In this document: positions 1 to 8,495 of the stretch, piece after piece
Layout: the number at the start of each line of letters is the position of its first letter
Numbering within the stretch: position 1 is the stretch's first letter
Assembly (NCBI GenBank): GCA_012798695.1
Contig: JAAZMR010000060.1
Coordinates: forward strand, 1 to 33,148
Length of the DNA: 33,148 nt
Direction of reading: 5' to 3'
From: Bacillota bacterium
GTDB taxonomy: Bacteria > Bacillota > Limnochordia > DTU087
Program-made: the position numbers and the translations under genes
Notes under the pieces: model-generated
Databases searched by the model: none
What the model was told of the DNA's origin: nothing
What the model saw: only the letters and a program-made list of their open reading frames with translations

Positions 1-40
1 CTGCCGGGGTAACCCGGTGGGAGAGTAGCTCGTTGCCAGA
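1..40 (+). rRNA. 5S rRNA, 3' end only (partial)
   Basis: The first 40 bases match the 3' third of a bacterial 5S rRNA: a GC-rich hairpin arm (CCGGGGTAACCCGG) followed by the conserved GGGAGAGTAG stretch and a closing GTTGCCAG. The gene enters from the left edge, so only its 3' end is visible. A tRNA-Asn follows after about 11 bases, which is the usual end of a Firmicutes rRNA operon. Recognition is by eye. Confidence 0.8.
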
Positions 41-51
41 GAACCTTTCGC

Positions 52-126
52 TCCTCGGTAGCTCAACGGTAGAGCACCCGGCTGTTAACCGGGTGGTTGT
101 TGGTTCGAATCCAACCCGGGGAGCCA
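52..126 (+). tRNA. tRNA-Asn(GUU)
   Basis: A 75-base cloverleaf with encoded CCA. The acceptor arms TCCTCGG and CCGGGGA pair with one G-U, the TTCGAAT T-loop is present, and the anticodon loop CTGTTAA gives GUU (asparagine). It directly follows the 5S rRNA and is followed by a terminator, so it is probably the last gene of the rRNA transcript. The matching synthetase gene asnS lies 1.7 kb downstream. Confidence 0.95.
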
Positions 127-138
127 TCGCATGATTTG

Positions 139-164
139 AGGTCAGACACAGGTCTGACCTTTTT
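139..164 (+). terminator. Rho-independent terminator of the rRNA/tRNA-Asn transcript
   Basis: A perfect 9-bp stem (AGGTCAGAC / GTCTGACCT) with a 4-base loop is followed by a run of T. It sits 12 bases after the tRNA. Confidence 0.9.
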
Positions 165-167
165 GAG

Positions 168-195
168 TTGTATGCTGGCACAACTGTGGTAGAAT
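168..195 (+). promoter_or_regulatory. Probable sigma-A promoter of ychF operon
   Basis: A -10 element TAGAAT (190-195) sits in the context TGTGGTAGAAT. TTGTAT (168-173) lies 16 bases upstream as a weak -35. It falls between the tRNA terminator and ychF, with about 45 bases to the start codon. Confidence 0.5.
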
Positions 196-239
196 AGAAA
201 CGTTGTATTATACTCTAATAGTACTAGTGGGGGTTTTGC

Positions 240-1316
240 ATGAAAATCGGGATTATCGGTCTGCCCCAGGTGGGCAAGACGACACTATTCAATCTGTTAA
301 CAGAAGCTGGTGCTTCCACCGGTTTCGGCAACAAAGACAAAGCCAATATAGGAGTAGCCAATGTACCAGATGAGCGGATTGATCATTTGGCAGAAATTTA
401 TAGACCCAAAAAGACCACCTATGCTCAGATCGAGTTCATTGATATTGCTGGCTTAGGTCCTAACAGCAATGGCCGGGATACTCGTGAGTTTCTCACTGCT
501 CTACAGAATGTGGATGCTTTGGTACAAGTAGTGCGGGCCTTTCGCTCTGATACAGTACCTCACTTTCGGGGTAATATAGACTCTATGCGGGATTTGGATG
601 TGCTGCAAAGTGAGCTTGTGTTGAGTGATTTGGCTCTCTTGGAAACTCGGCTCGAGAGGTTAAACAAGGGCAGAGTTAAGCAGCAAGATGTGGAGGCAGA
701 CATGGCTCTTCTAGAAAAGTGTCGCCTCTATCTAGAAGAAGAACAGCCCCTTAGCCAGGTAGAATTCACTAGTGAGGAATCTGCTCACCTACGCCAATAT
801 ACGTTCTATACTGCCATACCTATGCTGTTGGCGATTAACCTAGATGAAGAGGAATTGATTGAAGGTGCATATCCTCGCCAAGAAGACCTGTCCGCTTGGG
901 CTAAAGCGAGGCAGATACCGGTTCTTCCCATCTGCGGAAAGCTGGAGGAGGAGATTATTGGGTTGCCTCCAGAAGACAGAGGACCATTTATGGCTGATTT
1001 GGGTTTGCGGGAAACGGGTATTGCCCGATTAGCCAAAGCTGTCTATCGATATTTGGATCTGGTGTCCTACTTTACGGTAGGTAGTGATGAAGTAAGGGCT
1101 TGGACGATTACCGCCGGGATGAATGCCAGGCAGGCGGCGGGCAAGATTCACTCAGATATTGAACGAGGCTTCATTAGAGCAGAGGTTGTTGGCTACGAAG
1201 ACTTCTGTGCTGCTGGATCAATGGCACAGGCTAAGGAAAAGGGACTTTGCCGCCTGGAGGGGAAGGAATATATAGTCAAAGATGGGGACATCATTAGTTT
1301 CCGATTTAACGTCTAA
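240..1316 (+). CDS. ychF: YchF/OLA1-family P-loop ATPase
   Basis: A cytoplasmic, ribosome-associated P-loop NTPase of the universally conserved YchF/OLA1 family; these prefer ATP to GTP. The 358-aa length is normal. The Walker A loop GLPQVGKT is at residues 7-14 and the G3 motif DIAG at 68-71. The G4 position reads N200-L-D-E203, the NxxE signature that replaces NKxD and explains ATP preference in this family. A central coiled-coil insertion (about 120-165) is followed by a C-terminal TGS domain (about 275-358) ending in DGDIISFRFNV. It is the first gene after the rRNA/tRNA-Asn terminator and lies 14 bases before the ylbF-like gene. The Shine-Dalgarno (GTGGGGG) is modest. Confidence 0.95.
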   Translation: MKIGIIGLPQVGKTTLFNLLTEAGASTGFGNKDKANIGVANVPDERIDHLAEIYRPKKTTYAQIEFIDIAGLGPNSNGRDTREFLTALQNVDALVQVVRAFRSDTVPHFRGNIDSMRDLDVLQSELVLSDLALLETRLERLNKGRVKQQDVEADMALLEKCRLYLEEEQPLSQVEFTSEESAHLRQYTFYTAIPMLLAINLDEEELIEGAYPRQEDLSAWAKARQIPVLPICGKLEEEIIGLPPEDRGPFMADLGLRETGIARLAKAVYRYLDLVSYFTVGSDEVRAWTITAGMNARQAAGKIHSDIERGFIRAEVVGYEDFCAAGSMAQAKEKGLCRLEGKEYIVKDGDIISFRFNV

Positions 1317-1330
1317 TTGGAGTGATCAAG

Positions 1331-1750
1331 ATGTCTGTTAAGAGGAAGGCCTATGAACTAGCAAAGGCCTTAGCAGAATGCCCCGAATATCTGAAACTGA
1401 AAGAAGCACGGGCGGTAGTAGAAGAGCGGGAAGCTGCTCGGATCATGCTGCAGGATGCGCAGAAGAAACGGGCAAAGTTGCGGGAAAAATACGCCGCTGG
1501 TGAAGAGATCACCGATATGGAGCTAGAGGATCTGCAAAAGACGATGGAATTAATATCCTTTAATCCTTATATCCGGGACCTGATCCAGGCGGAGTATGCT
1601 TTCAGTGAGCTCATGGGAGAAGTTTGGGAGATTATTGGGGAAGCAATCGGATTAGAGCAACCCGAAACAGAAGCCGAATCAGAAGGCAAGCCGCAATCAA
1701 AGGTAAGTAAGGCCCGGAGCAAGTTGTGGGTCCCAGGTGATAAGATATAG
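1331..1750 (+). CDS. YlbF/YmcA-family regulatory protein
   Basis: A small helical cytoplasmic protein of 139 aa with the YlbF/YmcA (Com_YlbF, DUF964) pattern: an AxxL-AxxL N-terminal helix, a long heptad-rich region (about 35-70) and the conserved segment around FNPYIRDLIQAE. In Bacillus, YlbF and YmcA form a complex with YaaT that modulates RNase Y and affects competence, biofilm and sporulation; which paralogue this is cannot be told. I chose ATG at 1331 because GGAG lies 8 bases upstream; an in-frame GTG at 1322 is an alternative. The Lys/Ser-rich tail after residue 110 is variable. It is co-directional with ychF and asnS, probably in one operon. Confidence 0.75.
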   Translation: MSVKRKAYELAKALAECPEYLKLKEARAVVEEREAARIMLQDAQKKRAKLREKYAAGEEITDMELEDLQKTMELISFNPYIRDLIQAEYAFSELMGEVWEIIGEAIGLEQPETEAESEGKPQSKVSKARSKLWVPGDKI

Positions 1751-1776
1751 CCGAGGTATTTCACTGAAAGTCTCGG
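1751..1776 (+). promoter_or_regulatory. Small hairpin just upstream of the asnS ribosome binding site
   Basis: CCGAG (1751-1755) pairs with CTCGG (1772-1776), with an inner TTTC/GAAA pairing. It starts right after the ylbF-like stop codon and ends about 4 bases before AAGGAGG. It might influence translation initiation or mRNA processing; no T tract, so not a terminator. Confidence 0.25.
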
Positions 1777-1794
1777 TGAGAAGGAGGTCAACTA

Positions 1795-3087
1795 TTGGGA
1801 CAAGCATATATCGAAGAACTCAGCCAATATGAGGGACAGGAAGTTACAATCAAGGGCTGGGTATATAATAGGCGCTCTAGCGGTAAAATCCAGTTCCTCT
1901 TGGTGCGAGATGGTACCGGAATGGTGCAGGCGGTAATGGTAAAAAAGGAAGTCTCACCAGAGACTTTTGCTCTGGGAAGAGAACTCGCTCAGGAATCCTC
2001 TATCATAGTGAAGGGGATTGTCAGACCCGATGAGCGAGCACCAGGAGGTTACGAGCTTACTCTTACTGATCTCGAACTAGTGCATATGGCAGACGAGTAT
2101 CCGATTACCCCGAAAGAACATGGGGTCGAGTTTCTGATGGATCATCGGCACCTGTGGCTGCGTTCCAGGCGCCAGCACGCGATCTTGCGCATCAGGAGTG
2201 AGATTATCAAGGCCATACGTGATTTCCTGGATGATCGAGGCTTTGTACTTATCGATGCTCCCTTGTTAACCCCCGCTGCTTGTGAGGGGACTACCACTTT
2301 GTTCGAGACTGATTATTTTGAGGAAAAGGCCTTTCTAGCTCAAAGTGGCCAACTATATATGGAAGCAGCGGCAATGGCCTTTGGCAAAGTGTATTGTTTT
2401 GGGCCCACGTTTCGGGCAGAAAAATCCAAGACCCGGCGTCACCTGATGGAGTTTTGGATGGTAGAGCCGGAAGTGGCCTATGCCGACCATGAGGCTAACA
2501 TGTGCCTGCAAGAAGAGCTAGTAGGCTATGTAGTTCAGCGAGTTATGGAAAAGCACATACCAGAATTGGAGATCTTGGAGCGTGACATAACCCGCTTGGA
2601 AAAGATTGTCCCGCCATTTCCTCGGATTACCTATGATGAGGCTATTGTTCGCTTACAGAAGGCCGGAGTGGACATACAGTGGGGAGCCGACTTTGGCGGT
2701 GGAGACGAAACCATACTAGCAGAGCAATTTGATCGACCTGTATTCGTCGAAAAATACCCAGTGGAGATCAAAGCCTTTTACATGAAGCCGGATCCAGATA
2801 GGCCAGAAGTGGCCTTGTGTGACGACCTTCTGGCACCGGAAGGCTATGGAGAGATCATCGGCGGCAGCCAGAGAATTGATGATGTAGATCTGCTCAAACA
2901 GCGTATGCGAGAGCATGACTTGCCAGAGGAGACCTATGCCTGGTATTTGGATCTGCGACGGTATGGCTCAGTGCCTCATTCCGGGTTCGGCTTGGGGCTA
3001 GAGCGAACAGTTGCTTGGCTTTGTGGTTTGCCGCATATCAGGGAGACAATCCCCTTCCCCCGTCTGATCAACCGTCTCTACCCATAA
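1795..3087 (+). CDS. asnS: Asparaginyl-tRNA synthetase
   Basis: Class IIb aminoacyl-tRNA synthetase charging tRNA-Asn. The 430-aa length fits bacterial AsnRS and is too short for bacterial AspRS, which has a GAD insertion domain. An N-terminal OB-fold anticodon-binding domain (about 1-100) precedes the catalytic core. Motif 2 reads [15 protein letters not shown] (206-220) and motif 3 [10 protein letters not shown] (from 399). The [15 protein letters not shown] stretch and a C terminus ending [12 protein letters not shown] are typical of AsnRS. The start is TTG at 1795, with AAGGAGG about 8 bases upstream. It is third in the ychF operon. Direct charging means this cell need not rely on the Asp-tRNA(Asn) amidation route. 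Confidence 0.95.
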   Translation: MGQAYIEELSQYEGQEVTIKGWVYNRRSSGKIQFLLVRDGTGMVQAVMVKKEVSPETFALGRELAQESSIIVKGIVRPDERAPGGYELTLTDLELVHMADEYPITPKEHGVEFLMDHRHLWLRSRRQHAILRIRSEIIKAIRDFLDDRGFVLIDAPLLTPAACEGTTTLFETDYFEEKAFLAQSGQLYMEAAAMAFGKVYCFGPTFRAEKSKTRRHLMEFWMVEPEVAYADHEANMCLQEELVGYVVQRVMEKHIPELEILERDITRLEKIVPPFPRITYDEAIVRLQKAGVDIQWGADFGGGDETILAEQFDRPVFVEKYPVEIKAFYMKPDPDRPEVALCDDLLAPEGYGEIIGGSQRIDDVDLLKQRMREHDLPEETYAWYLDLRRYGSVPHSGFGLGLERTVAWLCGLPHIRETIPFPRLINRLYP

Positions 3088-3165
3088 AGACGGGGATTGG
3101 TAAGGACTAAAGGATCCAGATTTGATCATGCCATTTGCGGGCAACTAGATGTGAAGACAATCGAT

Positions 3166-3194
3166 AAGGGGTGCCGCAGTATTGGGTACCCCTT
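3166..3194 (+). terminator. Hairpin downstream of asnS (possible terminator, no U tract)
   Basis: AAGGGGTGCC and GGTACCCCTT form a 10-bp stem with one G-U pair and a 9-base loop. It lies between convergent asnS and the reverse-strand yqhV-like gene and could act on either transcript. The lack of a T run makes intrinsic termination uncertain. Confidence 0.4.
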
Positions 3195-3255
3195 AGTGAT
3201 CAAACTCTAGGTAGATGCCTTTGTGGGTTCCTCTGTATCTCAGCTGTCCATTCTG

Positions 3256-3522
3256 CTAGCGTGTTCCCAACAAAATTAGCAGCACGCCTATGCCCACTAC
3301 ACCTAGTTTAACTAAAGATATGCGGCCCGCTAGTCCGGCCAAACCAAGTAAGCAGACTGCGGTGAGGATCATGGGGCCCACTAGGCCAAGGGCCGCATTA
3401 ATTCGCAGGGCGACCCCGACCCTTCTAGATCGAATCATTAAAATGGCAGCAATTATTTCCAGACTGCCGGCCACCATCCTCAATAAGGCCATACTCCGCA
3501 CTACCCCAGCTTCATCGGCCAT
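3256..3522 (-). CDS. YqhV-like (DUF2619) small membrane protein
   Basis: An 88-aa protein with three hydrophobic segments (about residues 13-30, 43-63 and 69-85). It resembles Bacillus YqhV/DUF2619: the R(M/L)xxGxxEIxAAxLM pattern in the first helix, then LRINAALGLVGPMIL, then a short loop and a final helix. In Bacillus yqhV sits next to the spoIIIA sporulation operon, but its function is not well defined. It is the only reverse-strand gene in the window that I support. The start is ATG at 3522 with an AGGG-like site about 10 bases upstream. An overlapping forward reading frame (3290-3619) looks like its shadow. Confidence 0.65.
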   Translation of the reverse strand: MADEAGVVRSMALLRMVAGSLEIIAAILMIRSRRVGVALRINAALGLVGPMILTAVCLLGLAGLAGRISLVKLGVVGIGVLLILLGTR

Positions 3523-3633
3523 TATTCATATCCCTTTCTACTCGGTTCTAGGCCCCCAAAAAGGGCTGACGGGTCAGTTGTCACAGCCTGATCTACTAAT
3601 ACTTATGGCTCAAGAGTGATGTTAATGCGGCAA

Positions 3634-3662
3634 TTGCTAGGGAAAAACAAACATGGTATACT
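3634..3662 (+). promoter_or_regulatory. Sigma-A promoter of glyA
   Basis: TTGCTA (3634-3639), a 17-base spacer and TATACT (3657-3662), with an ATGGTATACT extended -10 context. About 80 bases separate it from the glyA start. No riboswitch-like structure is apparent in the leader. Confidence 0.75.
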
Positions 3663-3743
3663 GATCAAAGCTATATACGCTAGTAACTAGACAGAGATGG
3701 TCCAGGTTGAACTATGATCGGTGCTTACATAGGAGGAACCAAG

Positions 3744-4991
3744 ATGTACAACCATGTATCTAGTGTTGATCCCGAGGTTGCCGCGGCTTTGCGGCAAGAA
3801 CTGGACCGACAGCAAAATAGTATTGAGTTAATCGCTTCAGAGAACTTCGTATCCCGGGCAGTACTAGAAGCAGCTGGTTCGGTATTGACTAATAAATATG
3901 CCGAAGGCTATCCTGGCAAACGCTATTATGGCGGTTGCCAACATGTAGATATAGTTGAGCAACTGGCAATCGAGAGGGCAAAAGCACTCTTTGGCGCGGA
4001 GCATGCCAATGTACAGCCCCATGCAGGTGCTCAGGCCAATATGGCAGTCTATTTCTCGATCTTGTCACCGGGAGATACCGTACTTGGCATGAGTCTAGCC
4101 CATGGCGGCCATCTTACTCACGGTAGTCCTGTCAATTTCTCTGGGAAGCTGTTCAACTTCACTCACTATGGAGTGGACAAGGAGACAGAACAGATAGACT
4201 ATGATTCACTAGAGAGGCTGGCAAAGGAACAAAAGCCAAAGCTAGTGGTAGCCGGAGCTAGTGCATATCCTCGGATTATTGATTTTGAGCGCATACGAGC
4301 AATTTGTGACAGCGTCGGGGCTTACTTCATGGTGGATATGGCCCACATAGCCGGCTTAGTAGCGGCTGGTTTGCATCCTTCACCAGTTCCATATGCTCAT
4401 TTTGTGACCACGACTACTCACAAGACCCTGAGGGGACCAAGGGGTGGTCTGATTCTCTGCAAAAAGGAATTTGCCAAAGCCCTAGACAAGACCATCTTTC
4501 CTGGAACTCAAGGCGGGCCCTTGATGCACATTATTGCAGCTAAGGCAGTAGCACTGAAAGAAGCTGGGACTTCCGAGTTTCTGGAATACCAACGATGTGT
4601 AGTGAAGAATGCAGCGGCCTTGGCAAAGGCGCTGACAGAACGAGGATTGAGATTGGTCAGTGGTGGTACGGACAATCATCTCATTTTGGTGGATGTCAGG
4701 GGTTTAGGGCTGACGGGTAAAGTTGCTGAAGAGGCCTTAGATGCCGTCGGTATTACTGTCAACAAAAATACAATCCCCTTTGATCCCGAGAGCCCATTTA
4801 TCACTAGTGGTATCCGTTTAGGTTCACCGGCAGTCACTACTCGCGGTATGGGTGAAGCGGAAATGGATGAAATCGGGGACATTATTTATCAGGTATTGGC
4901 TGCACCGAAGGCAGCAGAGACTTTGAATGAAGCTCGGCAACGCCGGCATAGGCTTTGTCAGGAGTTCCCCATATATACTTGGCTCAAGTAG
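3744..4991 (+). CDS. glyA: Serine hydroxymethyltransferase
   Basis: A PLP enzyme that interconverts serine plus tetrahydrofolate with glycine plus 5,10-methylene-tetrahydrofolate. The 415-aa length is standard. The N terminus has the conserved [11 protein letters not shown]; the cofactor lysine is K227 in the [14 protein letters not shown] motif; GKRYYGG and the C-terminal [16 protein letters not shown] are also present. The start is ATG 3744, with AGGAGG 8 bases upstream; a longer frame from 3714 has no such site. It has its own promoter and a strong terminator, so it is a single-gene unit. Confidence 0.96.
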   Translation: MYNHVSSVDPEVAAALRQELDRQQNSIELIASENFVSRAVLEAAGSVLTNKYAEGYPGKRYYGGCQHVDIVEQLAIERAKALFGAEHANVQPHAGAQANMAVYFSILSPGDTVLGMSLAHGGHLTHGSPVNFSGKLFNFTHYGVDKETEQIDYDSLERLAKEQKPKLVVAGASAYPRIIDFERIRAICDSVGAYFMVDMAHIAGLVAAGLHPSPVPYAHFVTTTTHKTLRGPRGGLILCKKEFAKALDKTIFPGTQGGPLMHIIAAKAVALKEAGTSEFLEYQRCVVKNAAALAKALTERGLRLVSGGTDNHLILVDVRGLGLTGKVAEEALDAVGITVNKNTIPFDPESPFITSGIRLGSPAVTTRGMGEAEMDEIGDIIYQVLAAPKAAETLNEARQRRHRLCQEFPIYTWLK

Positions 4992-5060
4992 TACCCGACG
5001 AAATCAATCACCTTTCCCATTCCCAGCACCAATCATTGTCTTCATATAAACATCTAGTGG

Positions 5061-5091
5061 AAACGCCTTCATTGCGTGGAAGGCGTTTTTT
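5061..5091 (+). terminator. Rho-independent terminator of glyA
   Basis: A perfect 10-bp stem (AAACGCCTTC / GAAGGCGTTT), an 8-base loop and a trailing T run. It ends the glyA transcript and separates it from the oxidoreductase genes. I found no convincing promoter in the 97 bases between it and porC. Confidence 0.92.
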
Positions 5092-5188
5092 GTTTGCATC
5101 AAATTCTGATCCCATCAGCCAAAGAGTATTAGGCGAAAATTACGGGGATATTAAGCATCGATATCTTAGTACAAAGGAGGAATCCGAT

Positions 5189-5773
5189 TTGGCGGAAATG
5201 CTGGAGATCCGCTGGCATGGTCGAGGAGGTCAAGGTGCCAAGACCGCAGCACTACTATTGGCAGAGGCTGCCGCTGCAGTAGGTAAGTACGTACAGGCAT
5301 TTCCCGAGTATGGCCCGGAAAGGATGGGGGCTCCGGTAGTATCCTATAATCGGATCAGTGATGAGCCAATCACTATCCATAGTTCAGTCAAAGCCCCTGG
5401 TTATGTTGCAGTTCTCGATGCCAGCTTTATTGGTTCTATAGATTTTACTACTGGTATACCACCTCATGGAGTGCTGTTAATCAACAGTACGGACTCAAGT
5501 AGTGATATCCGCAGGATGATGCGGCTGAGTGATGATGCTATCAAGGTTTATACACTAGATGCCAGTCGGATCTCCCAAGAGACCATAGGTAGGCCTATAC
5601 CCAATACTCCCATGCTAGGGGCCATGGTGGCAGCCACTAAGATCATGGGGATAGAGGAACTCCTTGAGGATACTCGCAATCGACTTGAAAGGAAATTCCG
5701 CGGTCGACCTGAGCTAATCGAGGGCAACATGGCGGCTATTACCCAAGCCTATGAGGAGGTGCAGCGCCAGTGA
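5189..5773 (+). CDS. porC: 2-oxoacid:ferredoxin oxidoreductase, gamma subunit
   Basis: Gamma chain of a four-subunit pyruvate/2-oxoacid:ferredoxin oxidoreductase, which oxidatively decarboxylates a 2-oxoacid with CoA and ferredoxin to acyl-CoA, CO2 and reduced ferredoxin. The 194-aa length fits the family. It opens with the hallmark RWHGRGGQGAKTAA (GRGGQG at 11-16), followed by YGPERMGAPVVSYNRIS, typical of pyruvate-type gamma subunits. The start is TTG 5189, with AAAGGAGG 8 bases upstream; the frame is open far upstream but that part lies in the glyA terminator region and is not coding. It overlaps the delta gene by four bases (GTGA). Substrate (pyruvate or branched-chain oxoacid) is not certain from sequence. 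Confidence 0.9.
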   Translation: MAEMLEIRWHGRGGQGAKTAALLLAEAAAAVGKYVQAFPEYGPERMGAPVVSYNRISDEPITIHSSVKAPGYVAVLDASFIGSIDFTTGIPPHGVLLINSTDSSSDIRRMMRLSDDAIKVYTLDASRISQETIGRPIPNTPMLGAMVAATKIMGIEELLEDTRNRLERKFRGRPELIEGNMAAITQAYEEVQRQ

Positions 5774-6150
5774 CACCTAGCAGCCAAACCAAGAACCTGC
5801 TCAAGACCCACCGAGCACTCGACAAAAAGATAGAGCCTAATGCTGGTTGGCGGGATTTGCCCATAGGCGCGATCATCCCCCGGGGAGGGACCGCTGAGCA
5901 GTTTGCCACTGGTGATTGGCGTACAATTCGACCGGTGTGGAGTGCCGACAAGTGTATCAACTGTCACCGATGCTGGCTCTATTGTCCAGACATGAGCTGG
6001 GTTTCTCGAGATGGTAGAATCCGGGGAGTAGATCTGACGTTCTGCAAAGGTTGCGGAATTTGCGCCAATGTCTGCCCGGCTAAAGTACATGCCATAGAGA
6101 TGCATCCCGAAGATGATTCTAAGGCCGATGAAGCTGCCAAGGAGGGATAA
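5770..6150 (+). CDS. porD: 2-oxoacid:ferredoxin oxidoreductase, delta (ferredoxin) subunit
   Basis: Delta chain of the same complex, a 2x[4Fe-4S] ferredoxin-like protein that passes electrons from the catalytic subunits to free ferredoxin. Two CxxCxxCxxxCP motifs are visible: C62, C65, C68, C72 and C92, C95, C98, C102. At 126 aa it is somewhat longer than many delta chains because of about 50 N-terminal residues containing the family's PRGGTAEQFATGDWR element and a short acidic tail. The GTG start at 5770 overlaps the porC stop, and GAGGAGG lies 10 bases upstream, so translation is probably coupled. Confidence 0.9.
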   Translation: MTPSSQTKNLLKTHRALDKKIEPNAGWRDLPIGAIIPRGGTAEQFATGDWRTIRPVWSADKCINCHRCWLYCPDMSWVSRDGRIRGVDLTFCKGCGICANVCPAKVHAIEMHPEDDSKADEAAKEG

Positions 6151-6152
6151 GA

Positions 6153-7352
6153 ATGGCCGTAGCCAAGCATGCCAAGAGAACTGTAGCTTTGACGGGCAAT
6201 GAAGCGGCGGCTCAAGCCTTACGCCAGATTGAACCAGATGTGGTGGCTGCCTATCCGATCACACCTCAGACAGAGATTGTCCAGTTATTTTCCACTTTTG
6301 TTAGTGATGGATTGGTAAAGACAGAGTTCGTCGCTGTGGAAAGTGAGCACAGTGCTATGAGTGCCACGATTGGCGCGGCCGCTGCCGGTGCCAGAGCGAT
6401 GACAGCCACCTCCTCTAACGGGTTAGCTTTCATGTGGGAGATGCTGTACATCGCCGCGGGCTTGAGATTACCAATTGTGATGCCCGTGGTGAACCGTGCC
6501 TTAAGTGGCCCGATCAATATCCATTGTGATCACAGTGACACCATGGGGGCACGAGACGCCGGTTGGATACAAATCTATTCGGAAAATGCCCAAGAGATGT
6601 ACGACAATCTCATTCAGGCAATCAGGATCGCAGAACACCCGGAAATCCTTTTGCCGGCTATGGTGACTATGGATGGGTTTATCATCAGCCACGGGATGGA
6701 AAATGTAGAGCTCTTGCCTGATCAAGCTATTAGAGATTTTGTTGGGGAATATCACTACCCGTATCCATTACTGGATGTAGAGCATCCCAAGACTGTGGGA
6801 CCCTTGACTTTGCAGGATTTTTATTTTGAGCACAAGCGCGAGCAAGCCGCCGCCATGCAAAGGTCCAGGGATGTCATATCAAGCATAGCTGATGACTATG
6901 CCTATCTTTGTGGTCGAAAATATGGCCATATCGAGTGCTACGAGATGGAAGATGCTGAATATGCTCTGGTCATACTGGGTTCTACTGCCGGGACTGCTAA
7001 GTACGTGATCAAGCAACTTCGGCAGGAAGGTGAGCGATGTGGTTTGGTTAAGATCCGGGTTTTTCGACCTTTCCCGGGGCTTGAACTATGTGAAGCGCTT
7101 AACCGTGTTAAGGTTGTAGGGGTAATGGATAGGTCGGAAAGCTTCTCTTCTCAGGGAGGGCCGGTATTCGCGGAAACACAGGCCACCTTGTATCATGGCC
7201 TCAATCAACCCAATTGTGTAAATTACATTTATGGTTTGGGAGGCAGGGATATCGGGCCAGATCTGCTCAGGCAGGCTCTGTTAGAGATAAGGGATCTAGT
7301 TACCACCGACACGCATGATAGGGTCATCAGATACCTAGGTGTGAGAGAATAG
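6153..7352 (+). CDS. porA: 2-oxoacid:ferredoxin oxidoreductase, alpha subunit
   Basis: Alpha chain (399 aa), which holds the pyrimidine-binding domain for thiamine diphosphate and the substrate pocket. Signature features are LTGNEAAAQAL near the N terminus, AAYPITPQTEI (about 34-44), the conserved FVAVESEHSAM segment with the cofactor-contacting glutamate, and TATSSNGLAFMWEM. The C-terminal domain (about 270-399) has the VRVFRPFP-like segment and the DRSESFSSQGGP loop. A strong AAGGAGG precedes ATG 6153, two bases after the porD stop. The RVFRPFPG and SGPINIHCDHSD elements favour a pyruvate-type enzyme, but this is an inference. Confidence 0.92.
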   Translation: MAVAKHAKRTVALTGNEAAAQALRQIEPDVVAAYPITPQTEIVQLFSTFVSDGLVKTEFVAVESEHSAMSATIGAAAAGARAMTATSSNGLAFMWEMLYIAAGLRLPIVMPVVNRALSGPINIHCDHSDTMGARDAGWIQIYSENAQEMYDNLIQAIRIAEHPEILLPAMVTMDGFIISHGMENVELLPDQAIRDFVGEYHYPYPLLDVEHPKTVGPLTLQDFYFEHKREQAAAMQRSRDVISSIADDYAYLCGRKYGHIECYEMEDAEYALVILGSTAGTAKYVIKQLRQEGERCGLVKIRVFRPFPGLELCEALNRVKVVGVMDRSESFSSQGGPVFAETQATLYHGLNQPNCVNYIYGLGGRDIGPDLLRQALLEIRDLVTTDTHDRVIRYLGVRE

Positions 7353-7412
7353 GTTGTCAGAGAAAGAGTACTTGTTTTAAGCCGGCCATCTAACTGATAT
7401 GGAGGTGTAGCT

Positions 7413-8345
7413 TTGGCTTTACCAGATCTCGCCAGAAAGCCACAACGATTTACCGGGGGGCATCGGGCTTGTGCCGGGTGTGGTTTCCCCATCACAATTA
7501 AGATTATCTTGCAGGCAGCAGAAAATCCGGTAGTAGTGGGTTGTGCCACTGGTTGTATGGAAGTCACTAGTACCATCTATCCGTATACAGCTTGGCGGTG
7601 TAGTTTCATTCATACTGCCTTTGAGAACGCAGCTGCTACTATAAGCGGAGTAGAGGCTGCCTATCGCAGCCTCAGGAGGCAGGGTAGAGTACAACAAGAT
7701 ATAACCTTCATAGCCTTTGGCGGTGATGGTGGCACATATGATATCGGACTTCAATCTCTATCGGGAGCCATGGAACGAGGCCACAAGATGGTTTACGTCT
7801 GCTATGACAACCAAGCCTACATGAATACCGGCATCCAGCGGTCGAGTGCCACTCCCCGGGGAGCTAACACTACCACTTCTCCCGCCGGTACTCACCTGGC
7901 GGGCAAACAGCAGTATCCCAAGGACCTGACTGCGATTATCGCAGCCCACAATATTCCCTATGTAGCCCAATCATCCATGAGTCATTGGCATGATCTGTAC
8001 AGCAAAGCCAAAAAAGCTTTTGCAGCAGATGGTCCTGCCTTTCTCAATGTCCTCAGCACTTGTCGTTTGGGGTGGGCTACCGCTCCGGAAGATACTGTAG
8101 ATATAGCCGAGGGCGCGGTTCTGTGTAACTTCTGGCCCTTGTTCGAAGTGGAAAAGGGTGTCTGGAAGCTGAGCTTCAGGCCCAAACAGGCTTTATCTGT
8201 AGCCGATTGGATGGGAAAGCAAGGGCGGTTTAAGCATCTATTTCGGCCAGAAAATACTGCATTACTGGCAGATATCCAGCAGGAGGTTGATCAGCGTTGG
8301 GCAGCGTTGTTACGCCGCTGTGGTGAGAAGGAGAAGCGGGACTGA
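7413..8345 (+). CDS. porB: 2-oxoacid:ferredoxin oxidoreductase, beta subunit
   Basis: Beta chain (310 aa), which binds the thiamine diphosphate pyrophosphate and Mg2+ plus one [4Fe-4S] cluster. The TPP motif runs from GDGG (104-107) to DNQAYMNTG (132-140). Candidate cluster cysteines are C20, C23 and C48 or C44, plus a later STCRLGW cysteine, as in PorB proteins. The start is TTG 7413 with GGAGG about 8 bases upstream. It follows porA by 60 bases; no terminator is seen in this gap, so it is probably co-transcribed. The C-terminal Arg/Glu/Lys-rich tail looks unremarkable. Together with porC, porD and porA it makes a complete four-gene complex. Confidence 0.93.
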   Translation: MALPDLARKPQRFTGGHRACAGCGFPITIKIILQAAENPVVVGCATGCMEVTSTIYPYTAWRCSFIHTAFENAAATISGVEAAYRSLRRQGRVQQDITFIAFGGDGGTYDIGLQSLSGAMERGHKMVYVCYDNQAYMNTGIQRSSATPRGANTTTSPAGTHLAGKQQYPKDLTAIIAAHNIPYVAQSSMSHWHDLYSKAKKAFAADGPAFLNVLSTCRLGWATAPEDTVDIAEGAVLCNFWPLFEVEKGVWKLSFRPKQALSVADWMGKQGRFKHLFRPENTALLADIQQEVDQRWAALLRRCGEKEKRD

Positions 8346-8428
8346 TGCTAACCCTTTGATGGATTCATATGCTTTACCGAAAGATGTAACATTTTCGTGC
8401 TAGTGTCCTAGTTCCGTTGGCATGGGCT

Positions 8429-8456
8429 TTGTTTATCAGCTGAGGCATGGTACAAT
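8429..8456 (+). promoter_or_regulatory. Promoter of first MFS gene
   Basis: TTGTTT (8429-8434), a 16-base spacer and TACAAT (8451-8456) in the context CATGGTACAATAAATG. It lies 40 bases before the ATG at 8496. Confidence 0.65.
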
Positions 8457-8495
8457 AAATGTGGGACAGGAAAAAGTTAACCTGGATGGATCGAT

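Noticed and set aside
3290-3619. 109-aa forward open frame opposite the yqhV-like gene
   Set aside because: Its composition (many Ala, Arg, Pro, Thr) is what antisense of a hydrophobic gene gives, and the reverse frame matches a known family.
3523-3743. Glycine riboswitch upstream of glyA
   Set aside because: The leader after the promoter is about 75 bases, too short, and has no tandem aptamer-like conserved bases.
5092-5188. A promoter for the porCDAB operon
   Set aside because: I could only assemble weak boxes with poor spacing, for example TTCTGA and TATTAG, so I do not list one.
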